This document shows, in pieces, positions 37,208 to 45,862 of a stretch of DNA of 64,000 bases. The DNA lies in contig NZ_AKIV01000071.1 of NCBI RefSeq assembly GCF_000282655.1, positions 20,669 through 84,668 on the forward strand, in the 5' to 3' direction. Position numbers and translations under genes: made by a program. A model generated the notes under the pieces. It was not told where the DNA came from, did not search any database, and was given only the letters and a program-made list of their open reading frames with translations. The stretch is from Polaromonas sp. CF318. GTDB lineage: Bacteria; Pseudomonadota; Gammaproteobacteria; Burkholderiales; Burkholderiaceae_C. The stretch's first letter is position 1, and each line of letters begins with the position of its first letter.

Positions 37208-37223
37208 GCTATAAGTCAATAGC
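37208..37223. repeat. Short GCTAT...ATAGC palindrome
   Basis: GCTAT-AAGTCA-ATAGC, the same arms as at 3592-3608 near rpsA. It lies in the 420-bp gap between the EgtB-like start and the ChpA-like start. The rest of that gap has no convincing gene: a low-complexity ORF extension below 37167, then a GGAGGAGG stretch at 37362-37369 and an A-run before 37447. Confidence 0.35.
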
Positions 37224-37446
37224 GTGCATCAGGTGTTTTCCCTCAGCCGGCGGCTGTCCATCGCGCCCGCGCAACCGCCGGTCGGCCCGCACGGCGCATG
37301 CGTATTTTCCACTTTTGATTCGGCAAAGACGCGGATAGACTGCGGCCAGTTCTCCTTCAATTGGAGGAGGCACCCTGGGGCACAGCGTTTGCCCCGGACT
37401 CACCGCGAGCTCAAAAAAAAACGATCCCTTACCGGCCCGACCCCAC

Positions 37447-39213
37447 ATGCAATTACACGACCTCAACTCACAGCCCGCCGAACTCGACCTGACCCTGCTG
37501 GATCTCGGGCCCCTGGCCTGGGTGCTGGAGGAATTGCGTAAATCGCTGGAAGGCTCAACCAAGGCGCTCAAACGTTTCATGCGCGAGACCGAGGCCGGGC
37601 GTGACTCCGACATCGGCGCGCTGGACGCGGGCCAGTTGCGCATCGCCCGCCAGCAGCTGCACCAGGCCGTGGGCGCGCTGGAGATGGTGGGCATGAGCGC
37701 CCCGGCGCTGGTGCTGCGGGCCATGGAAACCGCGGTGCAGAAATTCATACAGTCGCCGGTGCAGTGCAACCAGGATGCCGTGGGCAAGATCGAACTGGCG
37801 GGTTTTTCCATCGTCCACTACCTCGAAGACGTGCTGGCGGGAAAACCGGCTTCGGCGGTCTCGCTCTTCCCCCAGTACCGCGACATCCAGGGCCTGGTCG
37901 GCGCCGACCGCGTCCACCCCGCGGACCTCTGGGTCTTCGAGTGGCGCTGGATAGAGCCGGTGCTGGACATCACCGTCCCTGCCTGCGAATACGGCGATGA
38001 AACCCGGCAACTGCTGGACCGCCTGATGCTGACCCTGATACGCACCGGCGATCCCGAGGCCGCGCGCAGCCTCAGCGACACCTGCCTGGGTTTTGCGTTC
38101 ACGCAAACCGCCATTGAGTCCAGGACCTTCTGGAAAATAGCCGCCGGCTTTTTCGAGGCGCTGGCGCAGGGCCTGTTGAACGTCGACCTCTACGTGAAGC
38201 GGGCGACCCTGCGCGTGCTGCTGCAATACGTGTGGCTGGCCAAGGGCGCGGAGGCCTCGGCCCGGCTCGCCGAAGACCTGCTCTTCCTGTGTTCCCAGGC
38301 GAAAGTCCAGCGCTCCAGCGACTCGCCGGTGCTGTCGGCGGTGCGCTCGGCCTACGGCCTCAAACGCTTCAAGCCGGTGGACTATGAGTCGGTCCAGTTC
38401 GGCCGTTTCGCGCCGGCCCTGATCGCCCAGGCCCGCAAGCGCATCGCCTCGGCCAAGGAAACCTGGTCGGCGGCGACCGCGGGCGACCTCGGCAAATTCA
38501 AGACGCTGACCGACCAGTTCGCCCTGGTGACGGATTCGCTCGTCAAGCTACACCCGCCCAGCGAAGTGCTGGCGCGCGCCATGAGTCGCGTGATTGAAAG
38601 CACGGTCGCATCCGGCCAGCCGCCCAGAGCCGAACTGGCGCTGGAATTCGCCACCGCCGTGCTCTTCCTGGAGGCGGTGTTCGACGACTTCGATCCCAAC
38701 GACCCCCAGCTGTGGGCGCGCACGGCGCGCCTGGCCGAACGGCTGCAGAGCGCGCGCGACGGCGGCCCCGCGCAGCCCCTGGAGTCGTGGATGGAGCAGC
38801 TCTACCAGCGCGTCAACGACAAGCAAACCATGGGAAGCGTGGTCGGCGAGCTGCAAACCTCCCTGGCCGCGCTGGAAAAATCGCTGGACCTGTTTTTCCG
38901 CACGCCCGAAGACACCCAGCTGCTGGCCGTGGTGCCGGGGCAGCTGGCGCAGATGCAGGGCGTGCTCTCCGTGCTGGACCTGGACCAGGCCGCGCTCGCG
39001 GTGACGCACATGCGGGAACTGGTCGAGCGCATGCTCAAGCCCGGCGCCGACGAACAAAAGGCCCACGCGGACGGCATCTTCGACAGGCTGGGCAACAACC
39101 TGGGCGCGCTGAGCTTCTTGATCGACATGCTCAACTACCAGCCCGCGCTGGCCAAGCGGCTGTTTGTCTACGATGCCGCCAAGGGCGAACTCAAGGCCGA
39201 CAAGGAAGCTTAG
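37447..39213 (+). CDS. Isolated N-terminal module of a ChpA-type chemosensory kinase
   Basis: 588 aa, predominantly helical. The opening LGPLAWVLEELRKSLEGSTK and the segment HQAVGALEMVGMSAPALVLR match, from my knowledge of the family, the N-terminal region of the very long ChpA hybrid kinases that control type IV pili in Comamonadaceae. Those proteins run to about 2000 residues with Hpt, CheA kinase, CheW and receiver domains; all are absent here. The frame ends cleanly at TAG 39211 followed by a palindrome, and the accessory island begins. It is either a decayed fragment or a stand-alone module. No clear ribosome-binding site precedes the ATG. Confidence 0.65.
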   Translation: MQLHDLNSQPAELDLTLLDLGPLAWVLEELRKSLEGSTKALKRFMRETEAGRDSDIGALDAGQLRIARQQLHQAVGALEMVGMSAPALVLRAMETAVQKFIQSPVQCNQDAVGKIELAGFSIVHYLEDVLAGKPASAVSLFPQYRDIQGLVGADRVHPADLWVFEWRWIEPVLDITVPACEYGDETRQLLDRLMLTLIRTGDPEAARSLSDTCLGFAFTQTAIESRTFWKIAAGFFEALAQGLLNVDLYVKRATLRVLLQYVWLAKGAEASARLAEDLLFLCSQAKVQRSSDSPVLSAVRSAYGLKRFKPVDYESVQFGRFAPALIAQARKRIASAKETWSAATAGDLGKFKTLTDQFALVTDSLVKLHPPSEVLARAMSRVIESTVASGQPPRAELALEFATAVLFLEAVFDDFDPNDPQLWARTARLAERLQSARDGGPAQPLESWMEQLYQRVNDKQTMGSVVGELQTSLAALEKSLDLFFRTPEDTQLLAVVPGQLAQMQGVLSVLDLDQAALAVTHMRELVERMLKPGADEQKAHADGIFDRLGNNLGALSFLIDMLNYQPALAKRLFVYDAAKGELKADKEA

Positions 39214-39240
39214 AACCTGTTCACGCGCTCAAGAGGTTCT
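39212..39240. terminator. Inverted repeat at the ChpA-fragment/island boundary
   Basis: AGAACCT (39212-39218) and AGGTTCT (39234-39240) form a 7-bp stem with a 15-nt loop, overlapping the last base of the convergent glucanase gene. Its left arm, TAGAACCTGTTCACG, nearly equals the sequence directly after ihfB. It may be a bidirectional terminator or a repeat at an insertion edge. Confidence 0.45.
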
Positions 39241-41435
39241 TATTCCCAGACCGTGTACGGCGGCGGGTTGTTGTACTGGGTGCTGAACTCGAAGGCATTG
39301 CCCTCGAAGTCAAAGCCCGGCACGTGGATGTTGCACCACAGCCCCCAGTTGTAGGGCGCGCCGACGGCCACCAGGGTCATATCAATGGTCTCCGCCGTGC
39401 CTTGCAGCGCCACCGGCGGGGTATAGCCGCTGCCGCTGAACTGGCCGCCCTGGATCGCGATCTGCATCGTGGTGTACACGCCGCTGGTGTCGTAGTACAG
39501 CAGGAAGGTGAAGCAATAGTCCTCGCTGGCCTGCCAGACCAGCCGCACCGGCAACGCGTCGCCGCCCACGACCGCCGGCCTGGCGGTCCCGGGCGCCCAG
39601 GGTCCCAGCGTGAGCAGCACGCTGGCCGGGCTGGCGACCGAGGTCGCCGCGTTCAGGTCCGAGCTGAAGCCGCCCTGGTCGTCAAAAGGCAAGGCATAGG
39701 CGCGCCCGCCTAGGGTGACGGCGGGGTCGTGCAGGAAATTGGCGAAGGCGCTCCAGGTGCCGCCCGCGGGATAAAACTGCGAAAAGGTCAGCAGGTCCGG
39801 CGTGGTGGGCAGTATGTCCAGCGGCGAGCTCACGCTGAAACGACTCACCGGCGCGCCGGCCGGCAGGGACACCGTCATCGGGATATTGGCGATCTGGAAG
39901 GAGGCCATGTCCATCTGGTCCACAAGGCCCGCCGTGGTGGCGCCCCCGCCCAGGCTGACGGTCGCGGTGGTGGCCGGGTTGCCGGGGCTGATGCCGCCCT
40001 GCAGGAACTTCCAGGTGGTCGCGTAGCCGCGCCCCAGCGCAGTGACGATCACGTTCTCGATGGCGCCCAGCACCGCACTGCTGTTGGGCGCGGTGAGCGG
40101 TTGCTGGGTGTTGTCGGCAAACACGCCGCTGGCCCCGAACACCATCATCGAAGGCGGCGCGTAATACATCAGGCCCTTGGTCGGTGTCCACCAGGCGGGC
40201 GGCTGCGGCACGGCCGCGCCGAAAGGCGTGGTCTTGCCGGCGGGGGAATTGGTGCTGAAGAAGGGATAGTAGAGGTTGTAGGTCTCGCTGTTGCCGCCGG
40301 TGAACTGCAGCACGGTGTAGGTGTTGCTGTTGCCGTCGATGTCGATGATGCCGCCCACCTGCACCACGTTGCCGGTGTAGATGTGGTTGCCGTTGTTGTT
40401 CTGCTCGACCTGCAGCAGGCCGGGGTTCTTCTTGTACCAGGCAAAAAAATTGTCGATGGCCGCGTCGAACCAGGTCGCCAGCGCTGTGGTGGGCGGCGTG
40501 ATGAAGAACAGCTCCACCGGGCTGGTGCTGGCGGTGAAGGGGTTGGTGGCGGCGCTGCTCGCGCTGGCGATCACCACGGCGCTGCCCGTGGGCGTACCCG
40601 GCAGGCTGCTCACGGTGGCGCCGGCCGGCATGAAGGGGCCGCTGACCGGCATGCCCACGCTCAGGCCGCCATTGGTGGGGGCCGGGTTGCCCGGGCCGGT
40701 GATGCTGAAGGTAGCCAGCCATGCGCCTGGGGTGCCCGAGACGGCAAGGGTTCCCTGCAAGCTGGTCGCCAGCAACTGGCCGTTGATCAGGTCGTTGGGA
40801 TTGAGTAGGCGGTAAGGCGTGCCCGCGTCGCTGCCCTCGGGGTACACGCAGTCGGCGAACGGCGCGAGCGGGCCCACCGCCATGGCCTTGAAGTTGCTCA
40901 CCAGGGTCTGCCGGTCCAGCGTGGGCACGATGCCCGAGCCGGCGCCAAAATTCGGGTCGTGGGGCGTGACCTGCACCGTGAACGGAATGCCCAGCTGGTC
41001 CACCTGGGTGATGTCCAGGTTGAGATTGTCCGGGGGGGCATGCTTGGGCGCGTTGGCCGCGGTGCAGCTGAGCGTGACTTCCACGAAGTCATAGAAAAAA
41101 TCCGCCGCGGCCGCGGTGGGCCCGCTGATCTTGTTGTTCGGCGCGGTCACCGCATCCGGCGAGTTGCTGAAGTAAAGCCGCGCCGAAGGAAACTGCTTGC
41201 CGGCATCCAGCTGGATGGCGCCGCCGGCCTTCTTCAGGTCGGCCAGCGTGAACAGGGGCGCCAGCGTCCCCGGTTCGGCCACGGGCGTGGCGACGCCGGT
41301 GGCAGGGTCCATGCTCCATGCCTGGTTCAGGGTTTCCTGCGTGAGGAACAGGTAAATCGCCTCATCGGCCAGGCCCGATGCCCCGCCGTTTTGCTGGCTG
41401 TTGTTGACGATGCTGAGGGTAACGTGGTTTGTCAT
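39240..41435 (-). CDS. GH64-like beta-1,3-glucanase-type protein with shared C-terminal domain
   Basis: 731 aa, start MTNHVTLSIVNNSQQNG overlapping the lysozyme stop (ATGA). The pattern YFSNSPD, FFYDFVEVTLSC and LNLDITQVDQLGIPFTVQV resembles glycoside hydrolase family 64 / thaumatin-like beta-1,3-glucanases, here with Asp/Glu at the expected places. There is no signal peptide. Residues about 628-731 (VRLVWQASEDYCFTFLLYYD to PGFDFEGNAFEFS) match the C-terminus of the nitrilase-like protein at 49038-50417. Third gene of operon B. A glucan- or thaumatin-type function is inference; the shared domain is directly visible. Confidence 0.65.
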   Translation of the reverse strand: MTNHVTLSIVNNSQQNGGASGLADEAIYLFLTQETLNQAWSMDPATGVATPVAEPGTLAPLFTLADLKKAGGAIQLDAGKQFPSARLYFSNSPDAVTAPNNKISGPTAAAADFFYDFVEVTLSCTAANAPKHAPPDNLNLDITQVDQLGIPFTVQVTPHDPNFGAGSGIVPTLDRQTLVSNFKAMAVGPLAPFADCVYPEGSDAGTPYRLLNPNDLINGQLLATSLQGTLAVSGTPGAWLATFSITGPGNPAPTNGGLSVGMPVSGPFMPAGATVSSLPGTPTGSAVVIASASSAATNPFTASTSPVELFFITPPTTALATWFDAAIDNFFAWYKKNPGLLQVEQNNNGNHIYTGNVVQVGGIIDIDGNSNTYTVLQFTGGNSETYNLYYPFFSTNSPAGKTTPFGAAVPQPPAWWTPTKGLMYYAPPSMMVFGASGVFADNTQQPLTAPNSSAVLGAIENVIVTALGRGYATTWKFLQGGISPGNPATTATVSLGGGATTAGLVDQMDMASFQIANIPMTVSLPAGAPVSRFSVSSPLDILPTTPDLLTFSQFYPAGGTWSAFANFLHDPAVTLGGRAYALPFDDQGGFSSDLNAATSVASPASVLLTLGPWAPGTARPAVVGGDALPVRLVWQASEDYCFTFLLYYDTSGVYTTMQIAIQGGQFSGSGYTPPVALQGTAETIDMTLVAVGAPYNWGLWCNIHVPGFDFEGNAFEFSTQYNNPPPYTVWE

Positions 41436-42082
41436 GGGAGTCCTTGGCCGGAAGAGGTTGGGGGAGTGGTCAGTGCCTGAAAGGCGGCCGGCTGGAACCA
41501 GTTCTGGTCCACGTCGCCGGCCACGCCGTTGATGGGTGTTCCGCCATTGACGGCGCCGTTGCTGTATTGCCAGCAAGCCCAGTCCCGCCAGGGCGCCGGG
41601 ACGGACGGCTGCGCCGCATAGTCGGCCAGCCACAGCCTGCGCTTGCCCAGTGGGTCGCAACCCGGCAGGGGCGCGAGGTTTTTCCAGAACCCGCCGTCGG
41701 TGTAAATCATGGTCTGGCGGCCGAACAGCTTGTCGGCGGTATCGGTGAAGTCCAGCACCCATTGCAGGACATACGTGGGGCGGCGCTGGTCCAGGGTCTC
41801 GATGTCCAGCACCGGCGGCAAATCATTCGTCCCCAGCGTCTTGACCATCCCGAAAAAATGCTCGGCCTGGGTGGAGGCGTCGCTGCCCGGGCGCCCGAAG
41901 TGGTAGGCGCCGCGTGTCAAACCGGCGGCCGCGCATCCCGCCCAGTTGTCCTTGAAAAAAGGATCGACGACGTACATCCCCTCGGTGGCTTTGACAAAAG
42001 AAAAAGCCACGCCGTTGCGGGCCACCTGGGGCCATTGGACTGCGCCCTGGTAGTGGCTCACGTCTATGCCGCGCACCCACAT
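41432..42082 (-). CDS. GH25-type lysozyme
   Basis: 216 aa. Glycoside hydrolase family 25 signature: GIDVSHYQG (Asp7), FVKATEG, GAYHFGRPG, PPVLDIETLD (Asp93/Glu95) and YTDGGFWKNL. The family cleaves the N-acetylmuramic acid-N-acetylglucosamine bond of peptidoglycan. No signal peptide, holin or spanin gene is near. It lies between the 222-aa unknown and the glucanase, 10 bp after the former and overlapping the latter by 4 bp. Confidence 0.9.
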   Translation of the reverse strand: MWVRGIDVSHYQGAVQWPQVARNGVAFSFVKATEGMYVVDPFFKDNWAGCAAAGLTRGAYHFGRPGSDASTQAEHFFGMVKTLGTNDLPPVLDIETLDQRRPTYVLQWVLDFTDTADKLFGRQTMIYTDGGFWKNLAPLPGCDPLGKRRLWLADYAAQPSVPAPWRDWACWQYSNGAVNGGTPINGVAGDVDQNWFQPAAFQALTTPPTSSGQGLP

Positions 42083-42092
42083 GCCCGGCCCC

Positions 42093-42761
42093 TCAGACGA
42101 CGTTGTTGAGCATGTTGACCTGCGCCTGCAGCAGGCCGTCTATCCTGAGCACCGTCTCCAGCGGCAGGTGTTCATCCCACATCACGCCGCAGTTGTATTG
42201 CAGGGGCTCCGGGCTGGCCACGCTGCCGCTGACCTTTTGCTGAAAGGTGGTGGTCACGCCGTCCGTGGCCTGCACGCCAAGCCCCCAGTGGTCCCAGCCG
42301 TACCAGCTGCTGGACTTCATGACCATGGTGTAAACGGCCGACCCGTCCGCGCCCAGCACCGTGTGGCCGTTGAGCTGCGCGGTGATGGTCATCAGCGCCA
42401 CGCGGCAGGCATCCTGCGCGGCCTCGTCGCCGTTCAGCGCGGTTGGGAGGTTTTCGGCCAGCACCTGGTGAAAGGGCACCGTCTGCGGAAAGATGATGTC
42501 GGTGGTGTTGAAGAAGTCGTCGTTCAGGCCGGTCGGCACGCGCTCGTTGTCGAACACAAAAGCGCCCTCGTCGGAGTTGTAGATGGTGGGCGCGGTGTAG
42601 GCGTTGTCGGCGCTCTCGTACTCGCCGGTCAGGGCCCAGCCCCAGCAGGCGGTATAGATAAAGGGCGCCTGGTCCGAGGTCGGCACGGTTTCACCATCGC
42701 GCGAATGGTCTTCACCGGCGGGCGCCAGCAGGTTGCGTTGAGCATTGCTGAGGTAAGGCAT
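42093..42761 (-). CDS. Unknown 222-aa protein, first gene of operon B
   Basis: 222 aa from ATG 42761 with GGAGA 6 nt upstream. Rich in aromatic and acidic residues (TACWGWALTGEYESADNAY, SSSWYGWDHWGLGVQ), no transmembrane or signal segment. The composition resembles an extracellular or carbohydrate-contacting beta protein, but I recognise no family. It is preceded by the direct-repeat promoter shared with operon A and followed by lysozyme and glucanase genes, so a role in the same exported set is inferred. Confidence 0.65.
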   Translation of the reverse strand: MPYLSNAQRNLLAPAGEDHSRDGETVPTSDQAPFIYTACWGWALTGEYESADNAYTAPTIYNSDEGAFVFDNERVPTGLNDDFFNTTDIIFPQTVPFHQVLAENLPTALNGDEAAQDACRVALMTITAQLNGHTVLGADGSAVYTMVMKSSSWYGWDHWGLGVQATDGVTTTFQQKVSGSVASPEPLQYNCGVMWDEHLPLETVLRIDGLLQAQVNMLNNVV

Positions 42762-42816
42762 GGACTTCTCCGTGAATGAAATTTCCGTGAGTGGCAGCCG
42801 CCACCTCGATGAGCAA

Positions 42817-42861
42817 ATTGTCGGCACGGATCCATGCGCTGGCGATTACAAGGCATTACAG
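42817..42861 (-). promoter_or_regulatory. Operon B promoter with GTAAT-N5-GTAAT box
   Basis: On the minus strand CTGTAATGCCTTGTAATCGC (42861 down to 42842) is a direct repeat with a 10-bp period. After the second TGTAATC, 21 nt lead to GACAAT (42822-42817), a -10-like hexamer 56 nt from the start codon. The same arrangement heads operon A. The box would lie just upstream of or over the -35 position, as for activators of the OmpR/PhoB class. Confidence 0.65.
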
Positions 42862-43203
42862 GCGGCGGGGTTGGCGCACGGCACGCGCTAACACTTTGAG
42901 ACTCAAACGGGTCCGCGCATTTTTTTCAACGCAACGTTTTGACTTAAAGGCGCAGGCGCGCTGCTGGCGGCAACCGCCGCAAGACGGCAATGCGGTGGCG
43001 TACAGGCGCAAGACCCGATTGAATTGCGCCGGGATTTACGCCATGCTGTGTGGACACAGGGCGCGCATGGCAGGCGCCCGCCCCGGCAGGGATTGCGCAT
43101 CCGGGCCAGGGCTGCTTCCCGATGAACGCGCATGCCTTGTGAGATTTAAATCAAGGCAATTAATGCCCAAACGGCGCGCTTGTGTAAATACGCGCCGCGG
43201 CGC

Positions 43204-43233
43204 TTGACGACGATCGAACGTCTCGCAGATACT
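43204..43233 (+). promoter_or_regulatory. Sigma-70-like promoter of the FHA-kinase pair
   Basis: TTGACG (43204-43209), 18-nt spacer, GATACT (43228-43233), about 100 nt before GTG 43333. Close to consensus apart from G at the first position of the -10 hexamer and G at the last of the -35. Confidence 0.5.
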
Positions 43234-43332
43234 GCGGCCGACCGATACGGTTTTTCAACACGGGCAGGATGCACAGCGCCACAGAGCGATGGCTCTTCCC
43301 ATGAGGCTTGATGGCAAGGAGGGAGAAGGCAA

Positions 43333-44328
43333 GTGGCTATTTTGAGAAACCGCGTCACGCAGCGCAAGATTTACCTGCGCACGCACCATGTCTTCGGGCG
43401 GGGCCGTTCCGCCGACACCCTGCTTGAAAACCCGGACGCCTCGCAGCTGCACGCCTCGGTGCGCTGGACCGGCAAGGCCTGGGAACTGCGCGACCACAGC
43501 CGCAACGGCACCCTGCTCGACGGCACCCGGCTCTCCAGCACCAAGGGCCTGGAACTGCGCGTGGGCGCCACCATCAGCTTCGGGCATGAAGGCGGGGCCG
43601 CCTGGCTGGTGGAAGACCTGTCGCCGCCGCGCAACCTGCTGTGGCCGCTGGGCCACGACGATCCCTACATCCCCCTGGGCCGATCCAACCTGCTGCCGCA
43701 GGGGGTGGCCGCCGAGCTGTCCATCCATCACAGCGAAAAAGGCCAGTGGGTGTGCACCACCCCCGAGGGCAGCTGGGTCCTGGAAGACGGCGACGAAGTC
43801 CGCTTTGCCGGCAAGGTCTGGTGCTTTCTGCTGGCGGCCGAAGTGGTCTCCACCATGGACTGCATGTCCGCAAACAAGGCACAGATGAGACGCTCGCAGC
43901 CGGCGCTCTTCTTCAAGGTGAGCCAGGACGAGGAACATGCCTGGCTGGAGCTGCATGACGCCGGCCTTCACCTCAACCTCGGTGAACGCTCGCACCACTA
44001 CGCGCTGCTGATCCTGGCGCGCCTGCGGCTGGCCGACGCGCAGCGCCAGTTCGCTCCCCACGCGCAGGGCTGGGTCGAACTCGATCGCCTGGCCAAGATG
44101 CTGGGCCTGGACCCGGGCCACCTGAACATCCAGATCTTCCGCATGAGAAAGCAACTGGCGCTCGCGATGCCACCCGGCGCGCATGTGCCCGAACTGATAG
44201 AGCGCCGCCGCGGCTCGCTGCGTTTCGGCAACCTGCGCTTTCGCATCACGCGCGGCGCCGCGCTGGAGGCCGACTTCGATCCGCTGGCCGGCGACCGGAG
44301 CTTCCCCGAAGAGTCGCTCGTGGCCTGA
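43333..44328 (+). CDS. FHA domain-winged helix regulator
   Basis: 331 aa, GTG start after GGAGGGAG. The FHA domain (about residues 13-90) has the phosphothreonine-binding residues: Gly22/Arg23 in FGRGRSAD, Ser37-x-x-His40 in SQLHASV, and Asn58-Gly59. A second FHA-like beta segment follows (about 95-170). Residues about 200-315 look like the winged helix of OmpR/PhoB-type regulators (LNLGERSHHYALLILARLRL, HLNIQIFRMRKQLALAM, then RRGSLRFGNLRFRI as the wing). This is EmbR-like logic with reversed domain order. It is 12 bp upstream of the kinase gene and lies between the two operons it may control. Confidence 0.8.
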   Translation: MAILRNRVTQRKIYLRTHHVFGRGRSADTLLENPDASQLHASVRWTGKAWELRDHSRNGTLLDGTRLSSTKGLELRVGATISFGHEGGAAWLVEDLSPPRNLLWPLGHDDPYIPLGRSNLLPQGVAAELSIHHSEKGQWVCTTPEGSWVLEDGDEVRFAGKVWCFLLAAEVVSTMDCMSANKAQMRRSQPALFFKVSQDEEHAWLELHDAGLHLNLGERSHHYALLILARLRLADAQRQFAPHAQGWVELDRLAKMLGLDPGHLNIQIFRMRKQLALAMPPGAHVPELIERRRGSLRFGNLRFRITRGAALEADFDPLAGDRSFPEESLVA

Positions 44329-44340
44329 TCCCGTCCCTCC

Positions 44341-45840
44341 ATGACACGGGTGCCCTCACGCGGCTTCCCCGTGGGCGTGCCGGGCTACCAGTCGCTGGGT
44401 TTGCTGGGGCAAGGCGCATCAGGCCAGGTGTTCAAGGCCAGGCAGCGCAGCACGGGCCAGTTCGTCGCCATCAAGATTCCCCATCCGGCCTCGGCGGACA
44501 ATCCCGCGGCGAGGCGCCGCGTGCAGCAGCGCCTGCACCAGGAGACCCGCGTGCTGGCCATGCTGCAGCATGCCCATGTGGTGCGGCTCATCGACAAGGG
44601 CCTGGCGGAGGGCGGGTTGATCTTCGCGGTCCTTGAATTCATCCCGGGAGAAACACTGAGGGATTTTTTGCAGCGCAACGGCGGCCTGCCCCTGCCGGAC
44701 ACCATGGCCCTGATGGCGCAGCTGCTGGACGCCCTGACCTTTTTGCACCAGCACCAGGTGGTGCACCGCGACCTCAAGCCCGAAAACCTCATGGTCGTCT
44801 CCACCGGGACGGCCCTGCACCTCAAGCTGCTGGACTTCGGGCTGGCCAGCCACCGGGGCGAGCCGCGCTTCGTGACCGGCGCCGAAGGCACGCCCGCCTA
44901 CTGCGCGCCGGAGCAGCTGCGGGGAGAGCCTTGCACACCCGCGACGGACATCTATGCATGGGCCCTGATCTTCCTCGAGTGCCTGAGCGCCAGGCCCTGC
45001 GTGCAGGGCGCGGACATGGGCGAGGTGCTGCAGCGCCAGCTCAGCGCGGAATCCATCGCCCTGCCCGAGGAACTGGCCGGACACCCGGTGGCGCCGCTGC
45101 TGCGGCAGGCACTGCACAAAGACCTGCGGCGGCGCGCGTCCGATGCGGCGGGCCTCTACCTCGACCTCGTGCAATGCCTGGCACAGCTGCGCGGCGCGCG
45201 CCAGGCCTGGATGGCGCCGGGCGCCCCCGCAGACGGCGGCGCCCGGCAGCTGACGCTGGACAGCCTGGACATCCTTCCGGCCGAGCCCCCGGACGCGGAG
45301 CATGCGCTGGGCATCCTCTGCGTGGGCCTGCGCCTGTACCCGGCCCGAAATTCCTCGCTGGCCCTGCCCTACCTGCAGGAGATGCGCGAGCAGCAGATGC
45401 GCTGGTGCGCCAACGCCGTGCAAGGCGGCCAGGGCCAGAGCGCCGGTGTGCTGGGCGACTGCATGCTGTTTCATTTTGAACAGGGCGCGAGCAGCGCGCA
45501 GAACCTGCAGCAGGCGGCGGTCGCCGCCATGGACCTGTGCACGCGCGTGCAGCGCAGAAGCCGCCTGCTGGAGGTCCAGCACGGTGTGCGCCTGGAAATA
45601 TCGGGCGGCATCCACAGCGTGCGGCCGGCTTCGCGCCACGACGCCTCCAGCCGCAACCAGGGCGCCAACGTCGCGCTGCACCTGAACAGCGTGGCCGAGC
45701 CGGGTGCCATTGTGGCCAGCCAGCATGCCCGCCGCGAACTGGCGGCCAATATGCAGTTTGAGGAATACCTGGGCACGGCGGCCGCGCGGCATGCGGGGGA
45801 AGAAAGGGTGTTCCGGCTGATGGCCGACCTCCAGGGGTGA
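44341..45840 (+). CDS. Ser/Thr protein kinase with degenerate cyclase-like domain
   Basis: 499 aa, cytoplasmic. Kinase domain (about residues 16-285): glycine loop GQGASGQVF, Lys45 in VAIK, catalytic VVHRDLKPEN (Asp144), LLDFG (Asp165), and YCAPEQ. Residues about 320-490 resemble a class III nucleotide cyclase (ILCVGLRLYP, AGVLGDCMLFHFEQ, GGIHSV, GANVALHLNSVAEPGAIV). The first metal Asp is replaced (CVGL), so cyclase activity is doubtful; it may bind nucleotide or regulate the kinase. Kinase-cyclase fusions are known from TOMM peptide clusters, but no YcaO is present. The FHA regulator upstream is the likely partner. Confidence 0.88.
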   Translation: MTRVPSRGFPVGVPGYQSLGLLGQGASGQVFKARQRSTGQFVAIKIPHPASADNPAARRRVQQRLHQETRVLAMLQHAHVVRLIDKGLAEGGLIFAVLEFIPGETLRDFLQRNGGLPLPDTMALMAQLLDALTFLHQHQVVHRDLKPENLMVVSTGTALHLKLLDFGLASHRGEPRFVTGAEGTPAYCAPEQLRGEPCTPATDIYAWALIFLECLSARPCVQGADMGEVLQRQLSAESIALPEELAGHPVAPLLRQALHKDLRRRASDAAGLYLDLVQCLAQLRGARQAWMAPGAPADGGARQLTLDSLDILPAEPPDAEHALGILCVGLRLYPARNSSLALPYLQEMREQQMRWCANAVQGGQGQSAGVLGDCMLFHFEQGASSAQNLQQAAVAAMDLCTRVQRRSRLLEVQHGVRLEISGGIHSVRPASRHDASSRNQGANVALHLNSVAEPGAIVASQHARRELAANMQFEEYLGTAAARHAGEERVFRLMADLQG

Positions 45841-45862
45841 GGGCCGCCCGGCCCCCGCGGCC

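Larger units (their letters stand above)
42762..43332. other. 571-bp regulatory region between operon B and the FHA gene
   Basis: No gene is seen. From left to right it holds the operon-B leader and promoter (42817-42861), a GC-rich stretch without obvious signals, a GAGAT-TTAA-ATCAA sequence resembling an FNR box (43141-43154, 8/10 matches to TTGAT-N4-ATCAA), a GGCA-ATTAA-TGCC dyad (43155-43167), GGCGCG/CGCGCC arms (43173-43178 and 43191-43196) and the FHA promoter. A GGAGGGAG ribosome site precedes GTG 43333. Confidence 0.6.

Noticed and set aside
44341..45840. TOMM (azole peptide) biosynthetic cluster
   Set aside because: The kinase-cyclase fusion resembles TOMM-associated kinases, but there is no YcaO cyclodehydratase or precursor peptide.
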